DNA from: Eonycteris spelaea
Lineage: Eukaryota > Chordata > Mammalia > Chiroptera > Pteropodidae
Reading direction: 5' to 3'
Length of the DNA: 64,000 nucleotides
Assembly (NCBI GenBank): GCA_003508835.1
Contig: PUFA01000003.1
Coordinates: 24,929,001-24,993,000, forward strand
Every line of letters begins with the position of its first letter. The stretch's first letter is position 1. Positions 1 through 18,969 of this stretch are shown piece by piece. A program made the translations under genes and the position numbers. The notes beneath the pieces are model-generated. The model saw only the letters and a list, made by a program, of their open reading frames with translations. It was not told where the DNA came from and did no database searches.

Positions 1-380
1 AGGTAGTGGAAGTATTACAATTGAATTGGAAAGATAAGTACCAAAACCAGATTCTGCTTTGCTTTGGGGAGTGAGAAAAATGAGTATGGAAGGGAACAAA
101 AAAATGAGACTTTTTCAAGTACTTACTTTTAGTAAATATATATTTAATAGTTATTTTCTTCTCATTAGCATGGATGATTGAATTATCAGAGCTATTTTTT
201 GCTCCTGCTAGACTTTATTCAAAACAGAATTTTTGGAAGACGTTTCAAAATAAATTTTTAGTACCAATAATATATTTCTCAGTTTGAGCCTTTGGCTGTT
301 TTTTAATAGATGTTAAAATGATTATTTTTCATTTATAACATCTTATTAAAACTCTATTATCACATAATTTTCAAAAGTAT

Positions 381-396
381 CCAGAAGGGGGCAGCA
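381..396 (+). promoter_or_regulatory. CTCF-like binding motif
   Basis: CCAGAAGGGGGCAGCA matches the core CTCF consensus (CCASYAGRKGGC type) at nearly every position and stands out in AT-rich surroundings. This is a motif match only; occupancy is not shown. Confidence 0.45.
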
Positions 397-2015
397 CGGG
401 CCTGTGAAAATGGGAATGCAAGGTACCTAACCTGCGTGTTGGAGTTCCGGCCTTCATTTGACAGTATTAGATCCCTTGGTCTTAGAAGCAGAGGTATATG
501 AATGGTTTACGTAACAACCTGGTACGGGTGTGTGGCTAATGTTCACACCCTTAATTAAGAGCAATTAACAAATCAGGTATTCTTTTAAGATACTGTGCTT
601 TTCATTCAGCAAAAATACCTAAAGCTTTTGCCTGATTTAGCTCCTACCCTACCTTTTAAACTTGACTTTTGCCAGTATTTTAACTTGAATATTAGATTTA
701 AAATACAGTGTCTATAATTGTAGCATAGTCCCTGAGGCCAAGCAGAGTAAACTTTGCTAATATAATAAAGCAAAAGCAGGAAACACACCTATCATTAATT
801 TTCTAAAGTATATCACAGTAGATACAATGTTCTATAATGTCCTTTTTTGCCCTTTAAAACTTAATTCATTTAGATTTTGAGGCCATATGTTTTTTTGGCA
901 CTGTCTTTTAATTTTTATTTTTTTAATTAAATAATACAGTGTTATGTAAATACATATATTTTCTAAATATAGACTTGTCATCTTTCTATGTCACTAAGTA
1001 TATCCCAACATCATTTTTAATATTATTCTGTATTTATTTTATCAGAAATTTTAGAATGTTGCTTAAAAATTTTTTCTGTGATCAGTAGTGGGGATGAAAA
1101 TTAGTATAGCTAAGCATTGCACATCTGGAATGATTTTTTAGGATAAATTTTTAAATATGAAATGTGTATGTAAAAGGGTGTATTAATTTTTAAAGACTTT
1201 TGAATTGGTATTGCCAAATTGCCCTTCAAAGCTTAACACCATTTTACTCTCATCATTCTCCGTTATCATATTTATAATTTTTTTCTGTTTATAATCCTTT
1301 AAGTCTTGCTAATTTTCTAAGCTTATAAGTATGTAGAGTATGTGTAAATGTATAGTAGTCATTCTCATTTTGAAAGCACAAATGTGTTACTATACCAATA
1401 TCATATTTGTTATTCTGATTAGTTTACATTTTATTCTTTATAATTTTCTCTTTTTAAATTTTTACTACTATCATATTACTATGTATTCAAAATAAATAAA
1501 AATTTTATGCTGTGGATAGTATCTATGTATTCAAACATCATAATAAACCCTGTCTCTTGTGTAGGAAGCTGAAAAAATCAGTAATATGCCAAGAGACTGT
1601 CAATGAGGGGTGCCTTCAACAGTAGTGAGAAAGATTGCATTCTTATTCTGGCTGTTTGATATTCTAAACATTTTTAAACATTGAAAAAATTTCCCTGTTT
1701 TGGAAAGTTTCCTTTAGATCTTAAGTCATGTCCTTGGTAGTAGGGAAGATTACACAGGGCATCAAGTTTATTTTTTAGTAACAAAAGTCATTTGGTGTTA
1801 AACTTTGTGAATGAAGTGGTTGATTAAATTGATTTTTTATTTTGGCCGAAAAGGTAGTATGACACAAGGCAAAGACTTTTTTCTTGAGTAATTCAATTAT
1901 AAAGCAGTTTCAAAATGAGTTAAAATTTTTTTAAATGGCAGAAATTATTATTAGAAAAAAGTGAATGACATTTTAAGTTGACTAGTCAACTAGATACAAC
2001 ATATTTTTGAATAGT

Positions 2016-2230
2016 CATTCATTCGGCAAATATCTGAGTGCCTGCTGTATTCCAGGTACCTTTGAGGACCGGACATATAATAGTGGTTAAGTTGTAGTCG
2101 CTGTTTGATAGAATTTCATCTAATGAAGGAGCCAGACTAGAAGACACACAGTTATAATGCAGGATGACAAATATCATGAAGTGCTTGTTCTGTGAGGTCC
2201 CTGAGTACATCGCCCTCATGGAGGCCCTTT
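2016..2230 (-). repeat. L2-like LINE fragment
   Basis: The stretch starts with CATTCATTCGGCAAATATCTGAGTGCCTGC-type sequence (bases 2016-2045), which is a diverged reverse complement of the L2 3' end, and continues with the usual ACAxAGTxxTxAxG spacing and a GCCCTCATGGAG block at 2211-2222. It is old and strongly diverged. Confidence 0.45.
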
Positions 2231-2929
2231 CAGGGGCTTTCATAAGTCTCCCTCGGGCGTTTTGGAAGAGTTTCAAGAAGGGTGATGCTATTTGAAATTA
2301 TGAGTTTTTGAATGTATGGGAACGTGTTGGTTCTGTGGGTGTGTATAAAGTGACATGTGTGTTGAATAACCTCTGTTGGCAGAGGTACTTGTATTGGGTA
2401 TGTGACGGGGAGTAGTCCGGAGCACTTGATGAGTCGTCCCGACTGGCACCTGGTAGACCTGTACGTGGCAAACAGGCAGGAATTTGACATATTTGTACAT
2501 TCCTTTGAAAATAATGACCAAGAGATCAGAGTGATGGTTTTGTGGGTGCTGCTAGCTAGCTGTAGATGACACCATTAGCGTACTTTATTTCATCCTACTT
2601 AGTAAGACTCTTTGGAAGAAAAACGTTTAGATGGTAAAATGAAACTGTACTCAAAAGTAAATTATTCAAGGCATGCTTCCAAAGAAAGACTTGACATGAG
2701 GGTAGAGTAGAATGAAAATAGAATGATACAAAGTTAGAAAGGAAGAATGCATACTCAAAACATCACCAAAAAGTGCCAGTTATTTGTATAATGATTCTCT
2801 TTTGGAGTCATAATCAGTGGTTTTTCTTAGTTGGTGAAAACTTTCAAAAGGTGTTGAGCAAACTTTCTGCTATAAGGCACGTGGAGCCTAAAATAATGAG
2901 CCACTAATTGGTCATGTCAGTGAGAACAG

Positions 2930-3075
2930 GGCCTTTGGAGCCAAATAGACCTGGATCTGTGTCTTTGTCTTGGGGTAACTTTAGCAGCCCTCTGGCTACA
3001 TTTTCTGTGAAGTGTTGGTTTAAACTTTTGGGGTAATGCCTGGCCTGTAATAGCAGCTAACTAAGTTATTGTTAT
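2930..3075 (+). repeat. MIR SINE fragment
   Basis: The TTTGGAGCCAAATAGACCTG block near 2935-2954 is the MIR 'gagtcagacagacctgg' region. It is followed by a TGTCTTGGGGTAACTTTAG section and a TAATAGCAGCTAACTAAGTTATTGTTATTAT-like 3' part. Confidence 0.55.
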
Positions 3076-6000
3076 TATTTTTGCTTTCAGTCACCCACAT
3101 CCTCATTTGGATGATAAAGGACTAAATCTAGGCAATATGTTCATTCATTTCCAGCATTGGAATGACCTTCTTATAGACATACTTTGTTCCTATATTAGGA
3201 ACTACTTTTCATTTTCCTGCTTCCCAACTATGGCCAGATGGTTTTAGAATCTCTCAAATTAGGGTTGAGGCCCCTTTCTCTGTCAGTTTCAAAATATCAA
3301 GAGCAACTGGATAAAAGGGTTTTATTCTCTCCTAATTTTCTAGAAAATGTAGTCTCACATAGGTATTATTCTCCTCCCACTTGCTGCTTGAGCACTAGGA
3401 TTTTCACCTGTCTGAGAGGCCGACACTGTGCCATTTCTTTGGAATCATAGGTAGAGTACAGAAGGTATGACTATTACCTTTGCAAAATCTTTGGCGGCAT
3501 GACCCTAGATGATCAAGGGATTTATTTCTTTTCTTAGGATATAAATTATGGACTAGGGTATAAATTAAGGGCTAGACACAACTTTCTTGCCTAACTGTGC
3601 ATTCTTTGATATAGACTTCAAAAGCAAGCCAGCATTCTTTTTAAACAAAAAGATATTTTTAGCATATATGTTCTATTAATTTACTGCTAGGAAAGAGATG
3701 CATGGATTCTTTCAGTATCTTCATTTAGAAAAATGAGAGCAATATTTTTTAACCCATTTGTTTCCCTGAGGGGTATGTAAATTCAGTGTTTATTTCTTGT
3801 AAGAATACAGGTATGAGGGGGATAAGTGAAGGCCAGGCAGGCAGGTTCAAAGTTACTAGGTCAGATGGATGGTTGATGCCATTCAAGTTCTAAGTGAGGA
3901 GTCAGGAAGTGGAAGGCCAGGACCAACAGCCGCCTGGAGTCCTATTTCAGGGCACTCTGATAGGTGAGGCGCTTTGTCACTGAAGATGCTAGTGCCCGAA
4001 TGTGAGCAGCTCATTGAGTATGGGCTTGGACAGTAACTTTGAACAGCTGATTGGTGTGCAGAAATGGAGCAAGGGGCAGCACCTGCACTTCTTAAAATCT
4101 TAGAACATTTTCAGAGTCTGCAGATTTGTCTGAGTCCCTAAAGTAACAGATTATCTTAATATCATTTATTAAATCTTTTTTCTCCGATAGGCGGTATCTT
4201 CTTAATCTTGCAATAAATTATTCATTTTTAGTTACTGTTTTATTAATAATGGAACAGTCAAAAAAAGATGAAATTCTAATTAGCTCACTGTTTCTTCATT
4301 GTTATCTTTTGTATGTAGTGAATAAGCAAAGATGTTAAAACTAGTCCCTAAAAGTCTTAATTTTCATATAGAACATTTTTATCCAAATAGATGGTTAGCG
4401 TTTTTGTCAGACTATATGTTCTTATTTTCTAAAATTAGCTGTTAAAGAAATAGCTCTCTGTTTTTTTTTAAAAAATGAAGAATGGGCTATGGATCTCTGG
4501 AAAAAATTTTTTTTAAATCTAGTTTTGTGAAACCGTGGAAATGAAATGAATATTTTTTCCCTTTAGGTAGAATATTTAAAAGTGATAAATGATGCATCTT
4601 AATTGCACATTTACGTTCCATAGAAAGAGTTCTGGGAAATATAAGAAATAATGATTAAGAGAATAGTGGGATTGATTTATGAGTGAAAGAAGCTGGTCAT
4701 TTATAGCTTGTCTCATGATGGACATATTTTAAAAGGAGAGACAGTAGTTAGTATTCACATTTTTAAAGAATATTCAGACAGAGAGGAAGTTTGTTGTTTT
4801 TTCTTTTTTGGCGGCTAAAAGATTGCTCCCGAAATGATATGAAGAAAAAAAAAATTTAGTTTAGAAAACAATTAGCAAAACCAGAAAAAAATATGTGTGT
4901 AATTGACACTGGGAATTGTTGGAAAGGCAGTCGTCTTCCCAGAGGGCTAGTGGGTGGGGTAAACTAGCTGTCTCTAATTTCTGTAATTCATGGCACACGC
5001 TTAGGAACAGGTTGCATCAGAGGTTTCTGGGAACGGTTTAAAATGAAGTCTTGTAAAATGCGTAAGGTCAGGCGGGATGACCTGGCTGGTATATTCCGAC
5101 TCTGTCAGATTCTATGACAGCTTGTGGCATTCTGCTGCTCAGCACTAATGTACTGTGAGGGTTATTTACTGGCAAATTCAATGCGACTTTCTTTGGTTCA
5201 GAGTCATAATTCTTTGAAAAACAGTAATTGGCCTTGGAATAAACTTGTTTGGGTCCAGTATCTTCCTCCCTGCCCTTGCCTCAGGTATTTTCCTTTTTTC
5301 ATCAAATAAAAATAGAGTTTTTACTTGGTTTAAATATTCTGTCGTTAGCTTTGCTTTTAATTAGCTTTTGATGTCATTGGTGGGCATTGCTTCTAGGGCA
5401 GAGTTAATAGTGTTTGGAACATGAATTTGGATAATTTTCATTTATGATGTTCTAGCCTAGTTGATAGGATGCTTAATCCCTGCTGTTCAAATTCTGTTCC
5501 ATAACTATAAAAAAAAATTAAGCAATATTTATGTGCACTCTTTAAGTCAGTAGATGTCAGTGGTTGCTAACGTGGAATATGCGAGACACTTAATTAGGGT
5601 ATGGGAATAAAATATTAAAGCTCTTATTCTTCTTTTTATTTAACATCAAGAAACTGAAATTCTGAACATTTACTAGATGGAAGGACCCCAGTGTCTCACT
5701 GGTTTTCATGTACTGGATGGGCACAGGCCACCTGGGGAAGAGGGGGCCTGTCGCCGCCAGGAGACGGACAGCGTTGCTCTCGCTGCGTTCGCTGCAGGGA
5801 AATGCAGATTTGACTGTATAGCTTTCACCCTACCCATCACAAAATGGGCAGAGAAGATAATGATGGACTTTATTTCCAATGAAAACTCAATGTGTTTTCA
5901 TCAGCCACGTCTTAAATTTGTTTGTTTAGACTTTGAGTCATCCTTTTAAAATATATTTTTGTGCGTGTTTTACAATGTACATGATATACTGGCATATTGA

Positions 6001-9000
6001 TACATGTATAATTTATAAATACATACATAGTGAGACTACATTGCAAAGTTTTTTTAATGAATGAGTGTGTGATCAAAAAAGTCTGAAGCATAAATGCTTT
6101 TCAAATAATTTAAAGATATGAAGTTCACATTTTTTTTTAATTATACAGTTTAAATGTCTACACATTATTTTGTTATAATTCCCTGATGTTAAGTCATGCT
6201 TATTAGGTGACTTTTCCAGTTGCAATGAAAGAACATGAAATAGAATTCAATTAATCAAATTATAGACTCAATCATTATAGGTGAAGTGATGTTCAATAAT
6301 CAAGATCTCTGGAATTTAATAATAAAAGAATTGTGCTAATTCAACTGATTTGTGGGGAAGTCAGGTCGAAATCAAAGAGAGGTAGAAGATATAAAATATT
6401 CTTTAAGAAGTGCTTTAATTTTGAGTACAGATAAAAAGAAACCAAGTTAATTGTGTTTTAGCAAATCATTTAAGTGCTTTCACTTAACAGAGAGCTGAGA
6501 ATTATTTATCATTACCCTGTTCATTGTTTGAATTAAAATTAATACCAAAGTGGTGCTTGAGAATGGTCTTTTTTCCTTTTACATTTAAATAGGCTAGACA
6601 TTTGCCTTGTTTATACCGTTAATTTGTTTTCACACAGCCCGCAAAGGTAACCATCAACTCAGAATTAATTAGTGGAATCAAAATTAATGAGGTTTTACTG
6701 TATTGGGCCATTTCCACTGTAGGCCAGTTTTCTTCACATGAGTTGGACTAGCATTTTCTTGAAAGAAGAAAAATTTGATCTATTTTAATTCATATCTAAA
6801 AAGCGGAGAACCATCTTTTCTTGTGAGTTAAGAACCTCTAATAACTATGCTTTCTTGGGCTTAGTAATATTGATTTTTTATTTTGTTTTGTTTTCAGTCT
6901 TTATTATTTTGGCTATTTACAGACCGTTGTTTGTAACAGTAAAGCTAGAATTAACTCTTCAGATGCTTATTTTCATCTACAGGGACATTATATCATTTTT
7001 ATTTTGGACACAATTTTTTGTGGATGGAGCATGTCATTTGCCAGTTTTTATCATTATTGAACTATATGAAGGAGGAACAGAACTATTTTTTTAAAACGTA
7101 TTTTTATAAACGTATGTGTTAGAATATGTCATGTGGAAACAAAAAGCTAGAATTTTTAGAATTGTAGTTCATTTTTCCTTTCAGAAAATTATGTCCTCTA
7201 ATCTATTTTTAAAAGCAGATCCTATGATTTTAATATGTGGTTTGTATTCCTTTATTTTTACTAATAGAGAGTGATAACATTATGTAGAGCTTTTCATCTT
7301 TTTATGGGGCTAGCTTGCATTTTCTTGAATTTTTTTGAAATTGTCTACCTGCATCTAAATGGGGAGGGTAAAATTCTGACAGTGAACTTTGCATGAAGAA
7401 TTGATGCTGAAGGTCAAGTTTCTTATAGGAATGGGGCTGCCATTTTTGTTTGTTTACTTGATGTCTGCAGTCCTTTCTCTGCTGGGTTGTAAACTACAGT
7501 AGGAGATATTTGGCAGCAAGAGAGAGGATATGTCTGTCGTTCAGTGGTTGTCAGTAGTTTTCTGTGACTCAGATGTTGAGATCTACCAATAGACCATAAT
7601 TGGAGGAATAACGAACAGAGTAAAGAATACTGGTAAAAATTAACTTTTTTTTTTTTTAAAGATAAAACAAACTTCACTGATTCATGCCTCATTTTCTCTA
7701 TTCTTTGAAAAGGAATGACAAGAGTGTATGTAAACATTAATGAAATGACTATGGACTTGGGGACTAACTAGTAGGCTTCTTAGATGTATGGCGTGATTTA
7801 AGGATTAGCTCATTTTTAAACGTTTTGGGGAGCTGGTGCTTTAGAGTAGCAGAATCAAAAATGATGACCAGTATAGTGAGTACTGTGGCAGATCAGTGCT
7901 TGAATAAAGAATGTGAATAGATGAAAAGTAATGCTATTTAGGGATTATTTTTTTAGTTACCCATACACAGAGATTGAGACCACTGTTAGATTTATTGTCT
8001 CTGATGAGAGAAATACATAAAATGACCACTTTTTTTGGCATACTGATGTTGCAAAATAGGAAATAGTTAAACATTAATGTAACACACCATCCCTTTTGTA
8101 AGTTGAATGATGGATATACTTGATAAATACAAAGTCAGCAATAGTGGTAATTTGTAGAAAAGCAAAAGCGTCCATTGCATTAAAATATTATCTTCAGTTA
8201 GCAATGTATGTCTAGTGAAACTCAAATATTTTATGTAGTGTGAAAAAACTGAAAATAAAGGCATTATGGTATATATTTATACACTATTTTATTCCAACAA
8301 TGCCTATATTTAAATAATTTTTTTTAGTTTATTTATTTAATTTATTGCTTATTTATAAAGCTAATTTTGTGTGCCGTAAGCCAAATACCCCTCAGTCCTT
8401 AATGTCTTTTTAAACAAAGAAGTCATGTTTTATGTTTCAACTGAATGCTTATCAGGGCATGTTAAGTTTAACAAATGCTTGTTTAAGAACCTTCCATGTG
8501 ATGTTTTAACATGGTCTTTCTGACCTTAGTTTTAATTTTTAAAATGAGTTAATACCTGCTATGTTTATTGTAGTATTTAAATCATTTATAAAACAAAAAG
8601 TATAAATAAAGCTAACGGGATAAAAGAATAAAACACTGGAATTTAAAAACAAAGTAAATAGTTAAAGCTTATTATCTCTGTTTTATTAATGCTCTGCTTT
8701 GTTCAAAAACTGTTTTAAAAAAACGTTATTCAAAGAAAGATGAGACCACTGAGAGTGTGTCCAAGATCTCACACTGTTATGAGTAGAAAATTCAGTCCTG
8801 AGTGTTTTACTAGTCAAAACATGAAAGGAACCAGTTATAGCAGCTTTCCCCAAAGTATGTTCCCCAAAAGCGAGGTCTTGTAAGTTTACCACGGTCACAT
8901 AAATTTACAGACGGGTGATATTGTACCCGCCTTGGAGAGAAAATTATATTCACACCATCACGTCAAAGATTCTTGGAAGTTCCGTGGGTAAAAACCACAA

Positions 9001-9921
9001 CCGTAATTTGTGTTTTCCAAGCATATTTGGCCACCCACCCACCCCCACTTTTTCATCTGATATCTGTCAGCATTCACATTCGTTGATGTATGTGGATCCG
9101 TGAGATATTGTTCTTTAGTTAAGCACTGTCCGTCTGTCTAAGCGCAGCCCAGCAGGGTGAGGTCTGAGAGGTTTCAGCTTAGGATCTCAAAGAAGGGACA
9201 GTATCTATGTAGTGCAGTGGGCCTCATCCTCAATAAATAGTCACAATATATACAATCATGCGTTTCAGACGGCTGTTTTCATATGGTTTCACCTTAGTAT
9301 GAACTGACAGCATAATCAAGTCACTAAAAAGTTCAGTTTTAAATTGCTTCTAAATTGTCTCAAAATGTAAAGACTTCAGGTTTTAAACATTCTAGGTCAT
9401 GGATTGTATTCTCTGTTGCCGGTGAAAATCTTTACCATCTTTGTTTGATTATTCTTATTTTATCTTGTTCTAAAAAGGAATTGAAGGGCAAAAAACTAGA
9501 GACGAACAGAAAATACCTAGCAGAATGTTTAATTGGCTATTGTGCGTTAGTTGAGGTAGTGTGCCTGCTGACATTATAGACAGATGCTATGAAGCACATC
9601 TACAGGTAACACAAAATATCCGTGGCTTCAGAAACGACTGTGGCAGAGGGATTGTGAGGGTATTGTTTTTGAGTAAAAGAGCAGGGAAGAGCGTGGCTCT
9701 AAGTGACAGAGTCACAAACAGAAGGAAGCGCTGCAGAAGGCAGCTCTAGCGGCTAACAAAGGAAAGTTCACACTGTGGAGAGAGAACACATAATGACGGA
9801 TCAATTTTTTCCCAGCTTTGCCTGCTCATATATAGCGATCATTTTAGTAAGGTCATCTTTCCATTTGAACAGCAGATTTTCCAACGCATCTTTCCCACCT
9901 TAATCTAGTATTAATTTAGGG

Positions 9922-9951
9922 TTGTGTGTGTGTGTGTGTGTGTGTGTGTGG
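9922..9951. repeat. (TG)n microsatellite
   Basis: About 14 uninterrupted TG dinucleotides, followed by a GGCAGGGTGGGGGTG G-rich flank. Such tracts are polymorphic and can adopt Z-DNA. It lies about 200 bases upstream of exon A. Confidence 0.95.
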
Positions 9952-10098
9952 CAGGGTGGGGGTGAGAGGGTTAATGATTGAACTGGATGTTTTATGTACA
10001 ATATAAAGGAACAAGTTTTTCAACACAACCTAATACTATGGTTGGTTTTCAGGAGTGGTGAATATAGAATTAATTTTGGTTTAAGTTATTGAGAATAG

Positions 10099-15029
<4,931 letters not shown>

Positions 15030-17194
15030 TAGCTTTGGCATGTCTTAGGGAATATTTTTGGGAAAAGACACTGCTGAAAAATAAGCTTCTGATTTTTATT
15101 TAGGTTTAGCCAACATAGTTTTAGAGCAATTTCAAGTATTTGACATTTTGAAAAAGTAAATTATTATTAGCATTAAAAATATTTGGAAATGATTCCTATT
15201 GAATAAGTGACTTCAGTTTCTGAAATTAGAGGAAATGTTTTTTATGTAGTCTGTCTTTCTGACTTTCTGACAGTCTCCTATTGAAAAATTGAGCATTGGC
15301 TAATATCTCCAGGAGAAAATATAACAATTTAGGTGCACAATTAAAATGTTTGTAATTGTGGCTTATCAGTTGTTTTAAAAACAGGTTCTGATTTTAGCAA
15401 AGTAAGGGCCTTATAAGGATCGAAGAAGATATTTGAGACCCTGTATCATGGAGTTGCACAAGTGCTGGCATTTTTCCTTGAGACCCAAGTTCAGTCACAC
15501 ATTCCTTACTGGCACTTAAAATCAAGGCAGGAGTTAATTTTTCAGTTAACAGAAGAGTCTTCTACTAAAAGAAGAACAAATAATTTTTATTCATTAATTG
15601 CTTACTTGTCTTTAGTTTTGTAGGTTCTAGCCACTATTCGGTTTGTGATATTTGTGTTCATGGGATTATTAGAACTAGTTTGACCCTGGTAATGGATAAA
15701 TGAAACATAGAGACAATCCCAATGGTTCATCTGAGTCACTACTTAAAATTTCTAGTTCCATCTAAGTATTCATTAAAATCGTTAATAGCCAACATAAATG
15801 CTTTTATTTTTATTCTCTCTTATCTCTGATTCCTATTTTTAAAATGGTTTAACATGTGAATAAATAGTGAAGAAATTGAAATGCTCATCTACAACATGAA
15901 AACCTGCCCATGAATTAGTGAGTGCTGATGATATAAGAAATACTATAGGCAGTTCCAGTGACCCATGCCCTGCAGTAATTGGCAGTAATATTTGAACATT
16001 CCGTTTTTTCCGAAGATATTAATGTTTTATTGGCTTTGTTATACTGTGTGTTTCATAGATTAGAATTGTGAAATCCTTCTGTGCTTTTTTTCACGCTTTC
16101 AGTCCCATGCTGTAAAGTTTGAATAGAAATCACAGCCTAAACACATTTGTCATACCTGTGCAGTTTCAAGATCACATATACATCCTTAGGAATTCAGTGT
16201 TCATAGCACCGTTATCTGACTTTTTATGTAATTTTAATTTTGAGCAGATCTATAAAACCATATATTCAAGGGCAAGCATGTATGTTATGTAATTTCCAAA
16301 AATATTCTTTTGTTGTTGGTGGTGGTACCCCCTAGAAATAAAAAATCTGGAAAAATAATTATTTAACTGGAAAATAAGAAAAATAAGTGGTATGCTAACA
16401 TTTATGAATGGCTTTTGTAAGTGGTCATGGTCCATTATGCGATTTTTATAATCCTGTTTGTCCCTGTTTTAATAGCACATTTTATAGTGCAATTAGTGAT
16501 AAAAGCACCAGATATCAGAGACACTACACTTATGCATTGTAAAATATATTGCTCGTGAACCTCCTCAGTCTTGTAGCAGTGGTAATTGTTGCCTGGCCGA
16601 CAAGGAAAAAATTATAGGAGGGGGGAAAGGCTGAGGAAGCTGAGGCTGCAGGAGGGTAATCACTTTATGAAAAATGTATGTCGGCTGGACCATTAGGGAT
16701 TTCCCTATTTTCTCACGTTGAATGTGAGGCTCCTTCTGAGGGGAATTTTGAAAGAGCTGTCCTCTGAATGGTTTTGTAACCTTAGGAGAAATAAAACCCA
16801 CCCAAAGTTAAAAATAATAATAATAATGAGAGCCTCTAAGTGCAGGACTTACTCTAGGATAGTGGAACTAATTTTTTTCCTGGGTCTCAATAGAAATTAA
16901 ATCTCTATGGGAATACTCTGCAGCAGTATTGTGCTTTGTCCTTTTGAGATAGTGTTAGCAATTAGGCTATTTAGAAGTAACAGATATTTTATAGTGCTAA
17001 TTATGTTTTTTATGCCATACACAGCTTTGCAAACAAAGATGGGGGATTTACTGTCCTATAATGTTTTTTCTTTCACTGGAAGATCAAGAGGATATTAAGT
17101 AGAATTATCCTTTATTACTGCATTGAATCTTTACAAGAAGTGTGAATTCAAGCCCCTGTGTATTTCTCTTAGGACGTGTATTTTATTTCTTTTA

Positions 17195-17332
17195 TCATTA
17201 ATAACTTATGTACTTACCTAATTTTCCCCGCTGAAATCTAGTTTTCTTGCAGGCAGGGATTATGGCTTATTTATCTCCGTGTTTTCCCCATGACATCCAG
17301 TAGCATCTGTGTAATAAATAAGCGTTGAATTG
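17195..17332 (+). repeat. L2 LINE 3' fragment
   Basis: The series 'TTTTCTTGCAGGCAGGGATTATGGCTTATTTATCTCCGTGTTTTCCCC...CCAGTAGCATCTG' at 17242-17311, then AATAAATAAGCGTTGAAT, follows the L2 3' end (gcagggactgtgtcttatt ... tcaataaatgttgaatg). Confidence 0.65.
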
Positions 17333-17641
17333 GGTGACGTATAACAGAAAGTGTTGCTAGCTTCTGCCTCAGCCTCTTTACCCATCTCTTCTCCGGTCCC
17401 TCACAGTTGATCGTCTTGATGTGACAATCGGATTTGTCCCAGTTCATGAGCATGAGATGTAGAGCATGTATTAATAACTTTTGCCCCCTCTGTTCGGTTT
17501 TGCTTTCTCCTCTTTGGTTTTGGGGAGCAGGGTTGTCCAGGCAAAACTCGTTCTCTTTCCTTGCCATCTCTGTATTGTCAGTGTTCCAACACATCCTGGA
17601 GTTACCGCAGATATATCCTCTCTTTTACTCCTGTTTCTTGT

Positions 17642-17872
17642 GGTTCCAGACCAGGGTTGCTCAATCTCAGCACTGTGTTGGCATTTGGGGCTGGACAGTT
17701 CTTTGCTGCGGGGGGCTGTCCTGCGTATTGCAGAATGTTGAGAAGCATTTTCCCTCCACATGCTAGCAGCACCCTCCTCCCCAATTGCGACAGTCAGAAA
17801 TGTTTTCAGACATTACCAAATGCCCCTCATCTTGGAAGGAGGTGAAAAATTGCCTCTGGTTTAAAACCACTG
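17642..17872 (-). mobile_element. MER5A hAT-Charlie DNA transposon relic
   Basis: The segment from CCAGGGTTGCTCAATCTCAG (17652-17671) through GGCATTTGGGGCTGGACAGT to the CAGACATTACCAAATGCCCC section near 17808 and the GGTTTAAAACCACTG end is the reverse complement of MER5A. It is non-coding; the overlapping open frames on both strands are accidental. Confidence 0.8.
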
Positions 17873-17904
17873 CTTTGGAGAAAAAAAAAGTGGAGAAATG
17901 GTAG

Positions 17905-18215
17905 GGATCTTATGTCTTATATCCTATTTTTCTTCCTCTCCACGCATGCTTCTTCAATCCCTCTCTTCTATAGTGAAGCCTTATCCTCTCTGTCCCCTGA
18001 GGCAGAATTAGCTCTTGCATTCTCTTTGTGTTTATACCTTCATGTTCAGAGCTTTCCTAAAACATTTCCTAAAACATTTCACTTAGTATGGGGTATTTCT
18101 TTTTTTCTTTATGTCTGTCTTCCTTACTGGATTTTGAGCTTTTTGAGGACAGGATGTAGGTTTCTCATCTTTTTATTTCCCGTGTTTATGTTGTATGTAA
18201 AGCATAGTAAGTACC
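17905..18215 (+). repeat. L2 LINE 3' fragment
   Basis: A TCTCTCTTCTATAGTGAAGCC region is followed by TGTCTGTCTTCCTTACTGGA, TTTTGAGCTTTTTGAGGACA and a GGATGTAGGTTTCTCATC ... AAGCATAGTAAGTACCCAAG end (18110-18221). This is the usual L2 3' order. A 13-bp tandem copy (CCTAAAACATTTC) lies near 18057-18081. Confidence 0.6.
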
Positions 18216-18844
18216 CAAGAAATTTAGTGTGAGGTTAGTTTGGAGGCGTAGGTTCGAATTACATCATGTGATCTGCTTGAATGCAAAGTCGAAGACTTAA
18301 CTCAGTGGGTAGCAGCACGATATTCAATAATCTTAAAAGGAGGTGTTTGTTTAAGAACTGTTTTGCCAGGTCTGACATTTGTATGCGGGATGCTTATAAA
18401 AGTTTATGTGGGAAATGAATTGCGAGTCCACTGGGATGTTGCAGGGAGAAGTAATGGGCACAGGAATAGGATTCAGCAGTGGAAAAACAGGTGAGAGGGG
18501 GCTTGTGAGCTGTCGTGTAGGTTGCATAAATAAGACTTCACAGATAAGCAAGAGTGGAGTGGAGACACGGGAGATGAGTTCTGAGCTCCCAGCCTCGTCG
18601 AAGGGGGAATGGTGGAGCCACTGGGAGCAGTGAGCAGCTCCTGGAATAGGCGTTGTGGTTCATCGTAACAGGAGACATTTGCCTCTTGTGTGTGGTGCTG
18701 GGGGGTGGGGTGTCTGCCAGGGGGGCAGAAACCTCCGAGAAAGAAGTAACATGATGGTGACATAGAGTAGAGATGAGATCCCCCCCCACCCCTAAATAAA
18801 CGCTGGAGTGCAGAGCTCGAAGTGGACTGCAGTTCACATTCTGG

Positions 18845-18965
18845 GATGCCAGCTATCATTGGATTATTCCAGATATGCAGTCTTCTGTCATTCTCACTGC
18901 AAACAGATGAGTTAGTTATTATCGCCCTCAGTTTTGCAAATGATGAACCTGAAAGACAGTTGGTT
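18845..18965 (-). repeat. MIR fragment, cut by MER20
   Basis: CAAACAGATGAGTTAGTTATTATCGCCCTCAGTTTTGCAAATGATG (18900-18945) is the diverged MIR block 'ctattattatccccattttacagatgagg'. It stops where the hAT element at 18970 begins, so the younger transposon seems to have landed beside or in it. Confidence 0.5.
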
Positions 18966-18969
18966 AGAG

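Noticed and set aside
17434..17845. Cluster of overlapping 60-110 codon open frames on both strands
   Set aside because: They coincide with the MER5A relic and adjacent sequence; several frames open at once, which no real gene needs.
18700..18726. G-rich run as a G-quadruplex
   Set aside because: Only three separated G-runs; a four-tract structure needs splitting of one run, so support is weak.
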